Notes: a model not told the origin generated them from the sequence alone. A stretch of DNA of 64,000 bases from Prolixibacteraceae bacterium JC049 (GCA_023369685.1 SACZ01000001.1:248381-312380), one strand, 5' to 3'; shown: positions 18,101-27,130, numbered from the stretch's first letter. Translations and numbers: made by a program.

Positions 18101-18482
18101 TGGTGAATTAAATGCAGGTGACAATGCAATGTACATCAACCCCGAAAGATACTGGGGTGAGGCTGCGCGTCAAGGATATAGAGCTGTTGCAGGAAGTAAA
18201 GATGGTGCTACAGAAGAGTACCTTGAAGATGCTACTTACATTAAGCTGAGAGAATTGAATGTGACTTACGATCTACCAAAAACTTGGTTGAAAGGAACAG
18301 GTCTTGATGAAGTAAGTATTGGTGTAACAGGAAGAAACTTGTTCTACTTGAATGACGTATCAGATTTCTTCGATCCAGATTCATACCGAAAAGGAACATC
18401 AATTAATTCCCTTGGTTATGAGCGCAATGGAGCACTTCCATCGACGAGAACTTATTTGTTTAACTTGAGAATGAAATTTTAA
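15156..18482 (+). CDS. SusC/RagA-family TonB-linked outer membrane transporter
   Basis: A 1108 aa barrel of the usual SusC size. A signal peptide (1-19, ending GFAQ) is followed by a CarboxypepD_reg-like Ig domain (about 22-95: VTGVVTDSGNGTTIPGANVVVKG in two parts, DGEYTM, LLFSFVGY), the TonB-box-adjacent segment VDEVVVTALGIKREKKALGYAVEEV, and a plug domain with GLRG-like IVLRGASSL and VVDGVPF. The rest is a 22-strand barrel ending in LRMKF, a terminal phenylalanine as expected for outer membrane insertion. It imports oligosaccharides with TonB energy, with the SusD lipoprotein acting as a lid. Confidence 0.97.
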   Translation: MKKVLLTIICMCAVIWGFAQGNVVTGVVTDSGNGTTIPGANVVVKGTTQGVVTNFDGEYTMKLEKKGVTLLFSFVGYENKEVVWNGETKLNVALDVENLQVDEVVVTALGIKREKKALGYAVEEVKGDEVANSGSSNVFTALQGKGAGITITNTGGGSTGSSEIVLRGASSLTGSNGALIVVDGVPFSNRSFSGGDIDFGSGIASLNPEDIESISVLKGANAAALYGSRALNGVVMITTKKGKAGDVKVSISSQLRFSEIMYYPEIQNEYGAGSGYPAYFGRFMDDNGQPHTDVNNEKSWGPKLNQGQMVRRDWLRDQPILPWESHGDQHKEFFQTAVTHVQNVNVSGGTEKVNYSLSLMYEDGEGVQPESTQDKYNISLRLDSKINKYIGLEGKLSYTYTDTHNRPTVGSRESVYYSLLQMPRSISLDMLQPHRYPYSGKTYSNGYHKDGGKVAWNKGRNNPYWTIYEDQNDDLNKRVVGYGKINLNLVNDPEGFGTLSGFARIGWDNNEANITRVRARSEAYTKGGIDISKHSFLEINSDFYMTYQKNLEKFGITANFGGNRRYNESKYLDAWGSNFLTDDRTSMNNLETTDSRAYTSEQALNSLYGSVQLAYDGYLFLDITGRNDWSSTLPSKNRSFFYPSFNLGFVATDAIEGLKTNVLDYAKFRASYAEVGNDLGVYRINTYYNYGADPQGRLQARVQNSVGNENIEAEINKSLEFGADLRFLQNRVGLDFTWYKSSTENQIIGDYPQATSTGFTRLLYNVGEISNTGLELSLSTTPVKTHNLKWDLTFNYATNEMVLEELNLPGESYYKIEDNIEYSSRAYVGQKFGDIYGYRYMRDNSGMIIVNKQGYPIIDNRNGADSEVKVGNIQADFTASIQSRLKYKNVTVSFLIDGSFGGDVFSGSKRELNRNGYSKESLQGRDGWAYALDNDPRNLRAGGDKNIGSTYGGYDRFVGNSVFGVFDDNGYIVLDENGDPVTGELNAGDNAMYINPERYWGEAARQGYRAVAGSKDGATEEYLEDATYIKLRELNVTYDLPKTWLKGTGLDEVSIGVTGRNLFYLNDVSDFFDPDSYRKGTSINSLGYERNGALPSTRTYLFNLRMKF

Positions 18483-18485
18483 AAA

Positions 18486-18563
18486 CTTAGGAATAAAAGA
18501 TTGTGTCCCGAGAATTCGGGACCAATTCCAAGTCTGCCAATTAGCAGAAACATTATTCCTTAG
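18486..18563 (+). promoter_or_regulatory. Structured RNA between susC and susD
   Basis: An outer stem (CTTAGGAATAA at 18486-18496 with TTATTCCTTAG at 18553-18563, one mismatch) encloses two hairpins: GTCCCGA/TCGGGAC (18505-18522) and TCTGC/GCAGA (18533-18548). There is no T run at the end, so it is more likely an RNA-processing or stability element that sets the SusC:SusD ratio than a terminator. Confidence 0.55.
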
Positions 18564-18583
18564 AAAATAAACACGTTAACAAG

Positions 18584-20044
18584 ATGAAGAAAAATATATT
18601 ATACCTAATATTTGCATCATTGGTTATGTTCTCGTGCGAAGAGAGCTTCGATGAGTACAATACGCACCCACTAAACGCACAGGTGGGATCCGATGAAGTT
18701 GTTCCAAGATATCAGCTTGGTCCAATAACAGATGCACTTAGAGCTTCGGGACAGATTTCTACTCAAGTAGCTCCTGAGTATACGAGACAGTTTTCTTTTA
18801 ATACAAGTAGCTATAGAGTATCAGAGTTGGTTGCAGGTCAATATAATTCAATGTGGGATAAAGTTTTCTTATTGAATCCTACAATTCAAAATGTACTTAA
18901 GCAAACAGCTGAGGCTACAGCGCCTGTTGATATTATTGTTGGTGCAATTACCAAATTGTCGAAAGTTTATCTTTTCACAGGGTTGTCTGACTTATATGGA
19001 GATATTCCTTATTCTGAATCAGGAGATATTGCCATTCAGTATCCAAAGTACGATACGCAAGAGTTTATTTATAACGATGGTTTTAAATTGATCGATGAAG
19101 CTATTGCTAGCCTTACAGCTCAAGCATCTGCTGGCGTTATTTTGCCAAAAGATGATAGAGTTTATGGTGGTGATGTTGCAAAATGGATTCGTTTCGGTAA
19201 CTCGATGAAATTGAGATTGGCTATGCGCCTACGATTTGTTGATGCATCGACTTCTGCTGCTAAAGCAAAAGAGGCTCTAGAGCATGCTGGTGGATTAATC
19301 TCAAACAACGATGAATCAGCAACCATTGAAAACTTCTTGACACCAGGTCCAGAGCATCAGGTTTATCAGATGAGAAATGAGCCTTTCAGAATGGCTAAGT
19401 TCTTGGTTGATTACCTAAAAGGAACCAATGACCCAAGATTACCTATCTGGGCTGATCCTGCAGTAAATACAGGAGAGATTGCTGGTGTTGATAATAGCTT
19501 GACTACATTCCCAGATAACAATAACTTCAGTAAGCTTAGTGCTACTAACTTATTCAAACAAGATTTGGAAGATGTGATTTTGATGCACTCAGAAACTGAA
19601 TTCTTAAAAGCAGAGGCTTATTTGCATGGAAATGGTGTGGCTAAAAACACTACTGCTGCAAATACTGCATACCGTGCTGGTATCAAAGCATCTTTGGAAT
19701 ACTGGGGAGTTGCAGAGGCTGATGTAACAGCTTTCTTGGCACAAGATTTTGCAACTCTTGCAGGAGACGAGAATGCAATGATGAAGCAAATTGCTGAACA
19801 AAAATGGGTTTCATTATTCCTTACAGGAACAGAACTTTGGTCTGAAGTAAGAAGATTGAAATATCCTGAGTTCCCAAGCCGAACAGGTGTTGCTGGTTAT
19901 TACCAGGGAGATACTAACGGTAAAATGCCAAGCCGACTAGATTACCCACAAAATGAAGCTTCATTGAATGCTGAAAACTATGATCTAGCAAACAAAAAAT
20001 ATCCTGCAATTATAGCTTCTAAGCTATGGTGGGATGCTAAATAA
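18584..20044 (+). CDS. SusD/RagB-family nutrient-binding outer membrane lipoprotein
   Basis: A 486 aa surface lipoprotein; the signal peptide ends in the lipobox MFSC (C18). The sequence is of the SusD-like_2 type (related to PF12771/PF12741), with YNSMWDKVFLLNPTIQNVLKQ, KVYLFTGLSDLYGDIPYSES, GNSMKLRLAMRLRFVD, MHSETEFLKAEAYLHGNG, IAEQKWVSLFLTGTELWSEVRRLKYP and the closing RLDYPQNE. TPR-like helices form the scaffold. It captures glycan at the cell surface and docks onto the SusC barrel encoded just upstream, with which it is surely co-transcribed. Confidence 0.95.
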   Translation: MKKNILYLIFASLVMFSCEESFDEYNTHPLNAQVGSDEVVPRYQLGPITDALRASGQISTQVAPEYTRQFSFNTSSYRVSELVAGQYNSMWDKVFLLNPTIQNVLKQTAEATAPVDIIVGAITKLSKVYLFTGLSDLYGDIPYSESGDIAIQYPKYDTQEFIYNDGFKLIDEAIASLTAQASAGVILPKDDRVYGGDVAKWIRFGNSMKLRLAMRLRFVDASTSAAKAKEALEHAGGLISNNDESATIENFLTPGPEHQVYQMRNEPFRMAKFLVDYLKGTNDPRLPIWADPAVNTGEIAGVDNSLTTFPDNNNFSKLSATNLFKQDLEDVILMHSETEFLKAEAYLHGNGVAKNTTAANTAYRAGIKASLEYWGVAEADVTAFLAQDFATLAGDENAMMKQIAEQKWVSLFLTGTELWSEVRRLKYPEFPSRTGVAGYYQGDTNGKMPSRLDYPQNEASLNAENYDLANKKYPAIIASKLWWDAK

Positions 20045-20111
20045 ACCCGCTTTTTTTCAACTTACCGTTCGCGGTGGTTATTTATTATAGATTGGTTTAG
20101 CTAAAGGTTTG

Positions 20112-20129
20112 CCGTGCCAACGGGCACGG
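20112..20129 (+). other. GC-rich hairpin after susD
   Basis: CCGTGCC and GGCACGG form a perfect 7-bp stem with loop AACG, strikingly GC-rich for this DNA. It lies within the 286-base susD to PI-PLC gap, which also holds an imperfect stem over the susD stop codon (TAAATAA at 20038 with TTATTTA at 20078). No T run follows, so it may protect the 3' end of the susCD mRNA or attenuate read-through. Confidence 0.5.
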
Positions 20130-20330
20130 TGAGCCTTGTTTTAAACAACCATCCACACTGTACTAAACGAACTACTCTTAATTACTTCAACTGAATAAAT
20201 ATTAGGTGGTGAATTTGCCTACACCATCAAAACTGCTGTATACATAACGAAGTAAATTTTGCCTGAATAAGATACAAGTGTCAAACTTAGGTAGCCTGAT
20301 AAACAATTAACTAATTAAACTTTGAACTCT

Positions 20331-23156
20331 ATGAAAAGAAAAAGTTTATTGCTACTAATTTGCCTGGTTGTAAGTAGCCAGGTTATGGCCGATTGGCCAG
20401 ACTGGATGAAGAAAATTCCTTATGGTTTGCAACAGATTGAGAAGTATCTCTCATATGTCGATGAGGAAAATACCATTTATCCATTTTACCAAGATTTGGA
20501 CCACCCACAACAACCATTTCGAATAACCGAAGAGCTGATGGATGTTCCAATCAATGAAATTACTTTTCCCGCTACTCACAACTCCTTTAATGCCCTAAAC
20601 GATGGGTTCAAACTACCTAATACTATCCTTGGTTTCGAAGATCAATTGAACTGGGGAATTCGCTGTTTCGAAATTGATATTCACAAAGAGTACTATCCCG
20701 ATTTCGAAATAAAAAAAGTGAAAGTAAAAGTAAAGCCAAAGTTCCCTGAAGTGTGGGAAACCGAGGTAGATGTCGATGTAAAAGTTCAGGTTATAAAAAC
20801 CAGAGCACGAATTTTTCATCAGGAACTGACCAATGGAATACTTGGCAATCAAAAGCTTCAATTCTATATGGAAAAGCTTAGTCGTTTCATGGAAGCAAAT
20901 CCCAACGAGATTTTTTTCCTAAAGTTCGAAATGACTGGGATTAATAAAAGTCACATTGCCGATGTTATGAAGCAATATGGCTTGTACAATAAGATTTTCA
21001 GTAAAGAGGATATGGTTTATATCCAAGGAGAAGTTCCAACTCCTCGAAGACTCATTGCATTGGGTAAACGAATATTCATTACCAGTCATGCACCCGATAA
21101 TAAGGGATGGGGATATCAATATTATGGAACTCCTCACAATAAAAAGTTTATTCGTGAAATAACTGCTCCCGATGCAGTTTATCAAGGAGTTTACGATCGC
21201 TTCTTCTTTACAACAAACACCTATTGCACCCACGACCTATTTGGTCATGGCGATTTGAATGATGCAAAAATCATCAACCAGTACGATTGGTTACACAGCT
21301 ATGCATTGAAATGTTGGCGCCAGAATGGAAGAAAACCTTGGCGAATGATTGTTGACTTTCCGGGGGTTGGAAATGTAAACGAAGTCGCCAATGCTCTAAA
21401 TTCAACCAAAATGTTACGTGGAAATGTGCGCGATAGAAATAGTGCACGTCTGGATACGGTTGAATGGAAAATTGATATCGTTAGTAACTCGGAGAGAATT
21501 AGCTACACAACAAAAACCAGTGGATATTTTAATTTCCCAGTTCAAAAAGGGGAAACGGTAACGCTTACTCCAATTATTAAAGGAGGAAAAGTAGCAGTGC
21601 CAGGTTCAATTACAGTTACTGATGAAACCGTTAATTCATCGTATGAGTTCTTGGTTGGTGAAGGAAGTACATGCTTATTTAAAGCTGTCGATAAAAACGA
21701 ACATGAACTGGATAATGTAAAGTTCAAATACACTTATCGTTATGGTGGCAGAACGCACGATGCAACTACATATGCTTATCGTACAGCAGATGGAAAGCAA
21801 GCTTTGAATTTTCACAGTGGAATTCATGGCGTAGTAACTCCTGTGTGCGACGATGAATCGATCGTGTTTTATCCAGAGAAAATGGATTTTCAGTATAAGC
21901 ATATTCAGCAGAAAGAATTCATTTTTTACACCGAAGAAAACAAACAGATTACTGTTTATGCCAGAGATGAAAATGGTAACTATTTAAACAATCAGCAATA
22001 TGAATTTGAATCGAATTTAGCGGGTAATTCGAAGCAGATAAATACAAATGTGGTTGGAGTAAAAGCTGATGGCAGTGGTGTAAGTACTTTGCAGCAAATT
22101 GCTGTATTCAAAGGTGAAACAATAAAGATTAAGCCTGTCTTAGAAGAAGGTTATGTTTCATCTCCATCAAGTATCACGGTAAATTATAGCGATGCTGGCG
22201 AGAAAGATTATCTGTTTAAAATTCTGAAAGATCTTCCACGAAAGATGATTACTATCAAGGCCGAAAATCAGCATACTAATTATTACGATTTTGCTGGTGG
22301 ATTAGATTGGTATTTCACGCATGACAATGGTGATGAAGTGAAGCGTCCGTTTTTACATTCTCAAGACAATGCATTTGGATTGCCAGTAGGAGTAAAAGAT
22401 AGCTATCATATTTCACCAATGAAAAGTGGTTTCATATTTGTTCCTGCCGTTATCTCGGTTAATTACAACGAAGTGCAAAATGGAGCGGTATTAAAATCGA
22501 AAGGATACTCAAGCCGATACTATCGATCGTATCGAGTAGAAGCTTACAATAAAGATGCAGTTCCTTATGGAAATATCAAATGGGAAATAACTACGCTGCA
22601 CAAGTATCCAGTTCGCGATAGAAGAACAAGGCAGTTGGTATACCGTACTTCGAAAGTAGTAGATGGAAAAGGAATAAACGAATTCGCAATCTATTACAAC
22701 GAGCGCATAGAAATTCGACCAATAGTAGATGGTGTTACCATGAAAGCTGTAGATGGGAAAGCATCTGCACTAGTAGAAGCAGAATCACTTACTCCTAATA
22801 AAGTGAAGAGTTTTGTTTTCATGGAAGAGAGAGGAAGTGCGGCTGGTATGGCAGCAAGTAAAGCTGCTAGTGTAGCACCACAAACAAAAAATAGTACTGA
22901 AACTGAATTTCAGCAAATCAATATTTATCCCAACCCAGTCAAAGAACAAGTAAATGTGACAATGCCTTCGAATGTGAAGGGAGCTATCGCATTTCAACTA
23001 TTCGATATGCAGGGAAGAATGGTGAAAGCCTGGAATAAATCAGCAGAAGGTAGTAGTCAGATAAAGTTAGAACTAAGTGGCATAACACGAGGAATGTATG
23101 TCTTGAAGGTTAATGCCGGAAATTATAATACGACGAAAAAATTGTCAGTAGAATAG
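20331..23156 (+). CDS. Secreted PI-PLC-like protein with Ig-like repeats and T9SS sorting domain
   Basis: A 941 aa secreted protein. Signal peptide 1-20; a catalytic domain related to bacterial phosphatidylinositol-specific phospholipase C (X-box) at about 70-390, with ITFPATHNSFN (H83), GIRCFEIDIH (R111, E115, D117) and a second candidate catalytic histidine in RIFHQEL (H163). Then come about five beta-rich repeats of roughly 95 residues (recurring KGETVTLTP, KGETIKIKP, NERIEIRP near residues 406, 493, 594, 686, 789), and a Por-secretion type A C-terminal domain (INIYPNPVKEQVNV... MYVLKVNAG) for T9SS export. The ATG at 20331 is preferred to an in-frame TTG nine bases earlier. It would cleave PI or GPI lipids, but the true substrate is not shown. 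Confidence 0.75.
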   Translation: MKRKSLLLLICLVVSSQVMADWPDWMKKIPYGLQQIEKYLSYVDEENTIYPFYQDLDHPQQPFRITEELMDVPINEITFPATHNSFNALNDGFKLPNTILGFEDQLNWGIRCFEIDIHKEYYPDFEIKKVKVKVKPKFPEVWETEVDVDVKVQVIKTRARIFHQELTNGILGNQKLQFYMEKLSRFMEANPNEIFFLKFEMTGINKSHIADVMKQYGLYNKIFSKEDMVYIQGEVPTPRRLIALGKRIFITSHAPDNKGWGYQYYGTPHNKKFIREITAPDAVYQGVYDRFFFTTNTYCTHDLFGHGDLNDAKIINQYDWLHSYALKCWRQNGRKPWRMIVDFPGVGNVNEVANALNSTKMLRGNVRDRNSARLDTVEWKIDIVSNSERISYTTKTSGYFNFPVQKGETVTLTPIIKGGKVAVPGSITVTDETVNSSYEFLVGEGSTCLFKAVDKNEHELDNVKFKYTYRYGGRTHDATTYAYRTADGKQALNFHSGIHGVVTPVCDDESIVFYPEKMDFQYKHIQQKEFIFYTEENKQITVYARDENGNYLNNQQYEFESNLAGNSKQINTNVVGVKADGSGVSTLQQIAVFKGETIKIKPVLEEGYVSSPSSITVNYSDAGEKDYLFKILKDLPRKMITIKAENQHTNYYDFAGGLDWYFTHDNGDEVKRPFLHSQDNAFGLPVGVKDSYHISPMKSGFIFVPAVISVNYNEVQNGAVLKSKGYSSRYYRSYRVEAYNKDAVPYGNIKWEITTLHKYPVRDRRTRQLVYRTSKVVDGKGINEFAIYYNERIEIRPIVDGVTMKAVDGKASALVEAESLTPNKVKSFVFMEERGSAAGMAASKAASVAPQTKNSTETEFQQINIYPNPVKEQVNVTMPSNVKGAIAFQLFDMQGRMVKAWNKSAEGSSQIKLELSGITRGMYVLKVNAGNYNTTKKLSVE

Positions 23157-23170
23157 ATGTAAATCGAAAC

Positions 23171-23213
23171 AGGACGAGCTGCTTCCTAACGAGGATGGCG
23201 GTTCGTCCTTTTA
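23171..23213 (+). terminator. Possible terminator after the PI-PLC-like gene
   Basis: AGGACGA (23171-23177) pairs with TCGTCCT (23203-23209), followed by TTTTATT. The loop is long (25 bases), so termination may be partial, allowing read-through into the GH29 gene. Confidence 0.5.
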
Positions 23214-23236
23214 TTAACTTTTAACAGAGATCGAAG

Positions 23237-24892
23237 ATGTTAGGTAGATTGAGTTTTGGAGTGCTTCTTATGGTATTTTTTAGCGTTACCATAGCAAAAG
23301 CACAAATTGCAGCAGATGCAAAAGCATCTGATTATAATAGGAACAATCCTAAAATGGAAGAATGGTTACAAGATGCCGGTTTTGGCCTTTTCATGCACTG
23401 GAGTATGGATAGTCAGTTGGGGACTGTAATTAGTCATACCATTGTCGGAAGTTCAGAGGATTATCAGGATCGTTATTATAACGAACTGCCCAAAACATTC
23501 AATCCCAATAAATACGATGCAATGGAAGTAGCCCGTTTGGCAAAGCTTTCAGGGGCAAAGTATATGGTGCTAACAACAAAACACCACAGTGGTTTTTGTA
23601 TGTGGGATACCAAAACTACCGATTTCAATATTATGAATACTCCTTACCAGAAAGATATTGTGAAGGAGTATGTAGATGCATGTCGAAAAATGGGACTGAA
23701 GGTTGGTTTCTACTATTCTCCAGAAGATTGGTTATTCCTTCGCAAAAAAGGAGCATTAATTAAAAGGCGCAACCGCGATGTTATTGCTAAGCCTTTCCGT
23801 AAAGAGTACGATGTCTTTATGCAAGATCAACTTCGTGAATTGTTAACCAACTACGGAAAAATCGATATCATGTTCCTGGATGGTGGATATTGGCCTCCGG
23901 CAAAGAAAATTTGTTGGGAGATTCAACCAGATATCTTAATCACTCGCGGAGCATTAAACTCGCCAGAGCAAACTGTAGCCGACGTAATACAGCACGATGC
24001 ATGGGAAGCATGTATTACAATGAATAATCAGTGGGCTTACAAGCCAACGAACAAAAAAATTAAACACGGAACACGACTAATTGAAATCTTAATTGAAACA
24101 CGTTGTAAAGGTGGGGCATTAGTGCTTAATGTTGGTCCAAAACCAAATGGAGAACTTGACATTGTTGAGGAAGAGACATTGAGAGAGGTAGCTGCATGGA
24201 ACTTCGTTAATAGCGAAGCACTTTACAATGTACGTCCGTGGATCATTGCTCGTGAGAACAATATCTGGTTCAGTAAAAGTAAAGACAGCAACACGATATA
24301 TGCTTACATTACTAAAATCGACTGGGAGCGTGGAGACAGAAAGAAATTTCTTTTAAAGTCGGTTAAAGCAACAGCCAATACAAAAATATCTGTGGTAGGT
24401 CAAAACGATTTGGTTTGTGAGTACCAGTATATCATTCCTACTTCGAAATACAATCAATCTAAAGCAGGATTAGAAATTTCAGTGGTTCGTGCACAGCGAA
24501 TTTACAATGCCAACGATTGGGATAACCCAATTGTAGTAAAACTAGAAAATGTAGAGCCAGCAATGGAGCCTGTTACTCCTGTTACAATGGAGCCAGTTCG
24601 CACAAGTGCCGATCGTATTACAATGAAGGGAAGCATTGATAATGCAGCAAAAAATCAGTCGTTGAGAATTGGTTTTAAATACCGTGTTTACGGTGGATTC
24701 CACGAGTCAATTTATTCCGATAAGTGGGAGTCTACTCCATTAAAGAAATGGCAGTCGGGTAAAGTGTTCGAAACAAAATTGAAAAAGCTGGATGGTACAA
24801 AAGACTATCAGATTAGAACTGTTGTAGAGCAAAATGGAGTAATTATCGAAGGAAAAATTATTAAGTGTCGTAAACTAAAGCAAGCCCATTAA
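23237..24892 (+). CDS. Alpha-L-fucosidase, GH29
   Basis: A 551 aa secreted enzyme with signal peptide ending AKAQ (23). The GH29 barrel shows WLQDAGFGLFMHWS, YYNELPKTFNPNKYDA, AKYMVLTTKHHSGFCMWDTK (H116, H117), GFYYSPEDW and IDIMFLDGGYWPP, where D215 is the likely catalytic nucleophile. The retained KHHSGF and LVLNVGPKPNGEL-like motifs support an active fucosidase. The C-terminal part (about 430-551) is a beta-sandwich resembling a fibronectin type III module. It should remove terminal alpha-fucose from glycans with retention. The GH20 gene starts 3 bases after its stop, so the two are co-translated. Confidence 0.93.
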   Translation: MLGRLSFGVLLMVFFSVTIAKAQIAADAKASDYNRNNPKMEEWLQDAGFGLFMHWSMDSQLGTVISHTIVGSSEDYQDRYYNELPKTFNPNKYDAMEVARLAKLSGAKYMVLTTKHHSGFCMWDTKTTDFNIMNTPYQKDIVKEYVDACRKMGLKVGFYYSPEDWLFLRKKGALIKRRNRDVIAKPFRKEYDVFMQDQLRELLTNYGKIDIMFLDGGYWPPAKKICWEIQPDILITRGALNSPEQTVADVIQHDAWEACITMNNQWAYKPTNKKIKHGTRLIEILIETRCKGGALVLNVGPKPNGELDIVEEETLREVAAWNFVNSEALYNVRPWIIARENNIWFSKSKDSNTIYAYITKIDWERGDRKKFLLKSVKATANTKISVVGQNDLVCEYQYIIPTSKYNQSKAGLEISVVRAQRIYNANDWDNPIVVKLENVEPAMEPVTPVTMEPVRTSADRITMKGSIDNAAKNQSLRIGFKYRVYGGFHESIYSDKWESTPLKKWQSGKVFETKLKKLDGTKDYQIRTVVEQNGVIIEGKIIKCRKLKQAH

Positions 24893-24895
24893 GCA

Positions 24896-27130
24896 ATGAA
24901 GAAGGTGGTGTTAAACTGTGTGTGCTTAATTGGTCTGTTTACTCTGGTGTTTTCGACTGTTAGTTGTAATAAAAAAGAGCAAAGACTAAATATAATCCCG
25001 CGTATTCAGCATTATAGCGCTGAAGCGGGAGTGTATAGTGGTAAGCTCGATATGGTATTTACCGATAGTCATATAACTGAAAATATGGCTGTGTTGTGGC
25101 AGAATACATTGAAAATGCATTTGAATACAACTAACGATTATGCTGCAGAAGAGAAGGGGGTATTTTTAAAAACCGATAAAGAGCTAAAAGCGGAAGAATA
25201 TAAAGTTCGGATTAATGATAAAGGAATAACCGTAAAGGCTTCGGGCGATAAAGGTTTTTTCTATGCATTGCAGTCGTTGAGGCAAGTAAACGAAACGCGA
25301 GGAAATTTAAATAATCTTTCGCATGGTAAGTGGCACGATTATCCTCGGTTTAATTGGCGAGGATTGCACTTGGATGTAAGTCGTCATTTCTACGGAGTAG
25401 AAAAGATAAAAGAGCTTTTAGACTGGATGGCTTTTTATAAGATGAATCGATTCCATTGGCACTTGGTTGATGATCAGGGCTGGCGAATTGAAATTAAAAA
25501 GTATCCTTTGCTGACATCTATTGGTAGTGTTCGAACGGAAACTGAAGGGGCAACTTATGGTCCATTTTTCTATACGCAGGAAGAGATTAAAGAGGTAGTG
25601 AAATATGCTGCAGATCGATACATCGAAGTAATTCCTGAGATCGAACTTCCGGGACATACTACTTCTGTGTTGGCTGCTTATCCAAGTTTAAGTTGTACAT
25701 CGAAGAAGATGAGAACAGGAAATGTTTGGGGAGTATATCCCGATGTTTATTGCGCCGGGAAAGAAACAGCTTTTCATTTTCTAGAGAATATATTGGATGA
25801 AGTAGTAGAGCTATTCCCTGCTGAATACATTCATATTGGTGGCGATGAGTGCCCGAAAGATCGTTGGAATGAATGCCCTAAATGTCAGCATCGAATTAAA
25901 ACAGAAAAATTGAAGAACGAGTCGGAGCTTCAGGCCTATTTCATCAAGCGAATTGCCGATTTCTTAAAGGGAAAAGATAGAAAAATTATTGGCTGGGACG
26001 AAATAATGGAAGGTAACCTGGCCGACGATGCAGTGGTAATGTCGTGGCACGGGACAGAGTGTGGGGAGATTGCAGTTCGAAATGGCAACCCTGCAATCAT
26101 GACTCCTCGCGACTATGTGTATTTCGATAAATACCAAGGCGACAAGCAAAACGAACCTCTTGCCATTGGTGGCTATATTCCATTGAAAAAGGTGTATAGT
26201 CTGAATCCGATGCCAGAAGGGTTATCGAAAAAAGAGCAGAGTTTAGTTTTGGGTGTTCAGTGTAATCTGTGGACAGAGCATGTGAAAACAGAAGAGCATC
26301 TGGAGTATATGTTGATGCCTCGAATGGTAGCTCTAGCTGAAACAGCATGGAGTTCTGAAGAAAGTAAAGATTGGGTTCAGTTCGAAAATAATCTGAAAGC
26401 ACATTATGCAATTTTCGATAAGTGGGGAATTAATTATCATATTCCAATACCACAAGGAGAAAGTAACCACATTGTTATTCTAAATAAAAAGCAACTTAAT
26501 TTCTCATCTCAGGATGGCGAGATTATGATTGCGATAAATGGCGGTAATCCTGAGAAACTAAAAAATCCATTCTGGGTGGATAATTCTCAGGATTTAACGC
26601 TGTTTACTCAGCTTGAAAGTGGAAAGACAAGCCACAAACGCGAAATTCGAGTTGAGAAGGTAAAACCATTAAAGAGTGTTGTGCCTGAAATGCTTCAAGG
26701 GCCTGGTTTAAGAGCAGAATGGCTGGTTACAGATAAAAATGAGTCGAGTTTGAATCTTTCGGACTGGAAAAACACTATAAAAGTGAAAGAGCCAGCTGAT
26801 GCCCGCAAATTGCTAGCGAACAATCAGGAAGGTTTTATTCGTCTTTCTGGCTACATAAAAGTACCAGAAACAGCTGTTTACTCATTTCAAGGACATCCCG
26901 AGTGGTTGAAAGTTGATGAGCACAATCTGTTAGAATGTAAAAACAGAGCAAAACGGATAATCTATTCCGATCAGGTTGCATTGGAAAAAGGCTGGCATAA
27001 AATAGAAGCTCTTTTCCGTGTGCAAAAATACCTTTCTATGCCTGCAAGTAAGGTGAAAACAACACTGGAATGGAAATGGGGAAATAATAGTTGGAGTTCG
27101 ATAAAGTCGAACTGTTTTATAACGAAATAG
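24896..27130 (+). CDS. Beta-N-acetylhexosaminidase lipoprotein, GH20 (PUL copy)
   Basis: A 744 aa lipoprotein (lipobox TVSC, C24). An N-terminal GH20b domain (about 35-150) precedes the GH20 barrel, which has WRGLHLDVSRHFYGV, MNRFHWHLVDDQGWRIEIKKYP, EVIPEIELPGHTTS and the catalytic pair D317-E318 in HIGGDECPKDRW. The product ends with a chitobiase-like C-terminal region and a PA14-like beta module (about 600-744). It removes terminal GlcNAc or GalNAc from non-reducing ends by substrate-assisted catalysis. It lies between the fucosidase and beta-helix genes in one run, so fucose removal and HexNAc removal would be coordinated. Confidence 0.94.
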   Translation: MKKVVLNCVCLIGLFTLVFSTVSCNKKEQRLNIIPRIQHYSAEAGVYSGKLDMVFTDSHITENMAVLWQNTLKMHLNTTNDYAAEEKGVFLKTDKELKAEEYKVRINDKGITVKASGDKGFFYALQSLRQVNETRGNLNNLSHGKWHDYPRFNWRGLHLDVSRHFYGVEKIKELLDWMAFYKMNRFHWHLVDDQGWRIEIKKYPLLTSIGSVRTETEGATYGPFFYTQEEIKEVVKYAADRYIEVIPEIELPGHTTSVLAAYPSLSCTSKKMRTGNVWGVYPDVYCAGKETAFHFLENILDEVVELFPAEYIHIGGDECPKDRWNECPKCQHRIKTEKLKNESELQAYFIKRIADFLKGKDRKIIGWDEIMEGNLADDAVVMSWHGTECGEIAVRNGNPAIMTPRDYVYFDKYQGDKQNEPLAIGGYIPLKKVYSLNPMPEGLSKKEQSLVLGVQCNLWTEHVKTEEHLEYMLMPRMVALAETAWSSEESKDWVQFENNLKAHYAIFDKWGINYHIPIPQGESNHIVILNKKQLNFSSQDGEIMIAINGGNPEKLKNPFWVDNSQDLTLFTQLESGKTSHKREIRVEKVKPLKSVVPEMLQGPGLRAEWLVTDKNESSLNLSDWKNTIKVKEPADARKLLANNQEGFIRLSGYIKVPETAVYSFQGHPEWLKVDEHNLLECKNRAKRIIYSDQVALEKGWHKIEALFRVQKYLSMPASKVKTTLEWKWGNNSWSSIKSNCFITK

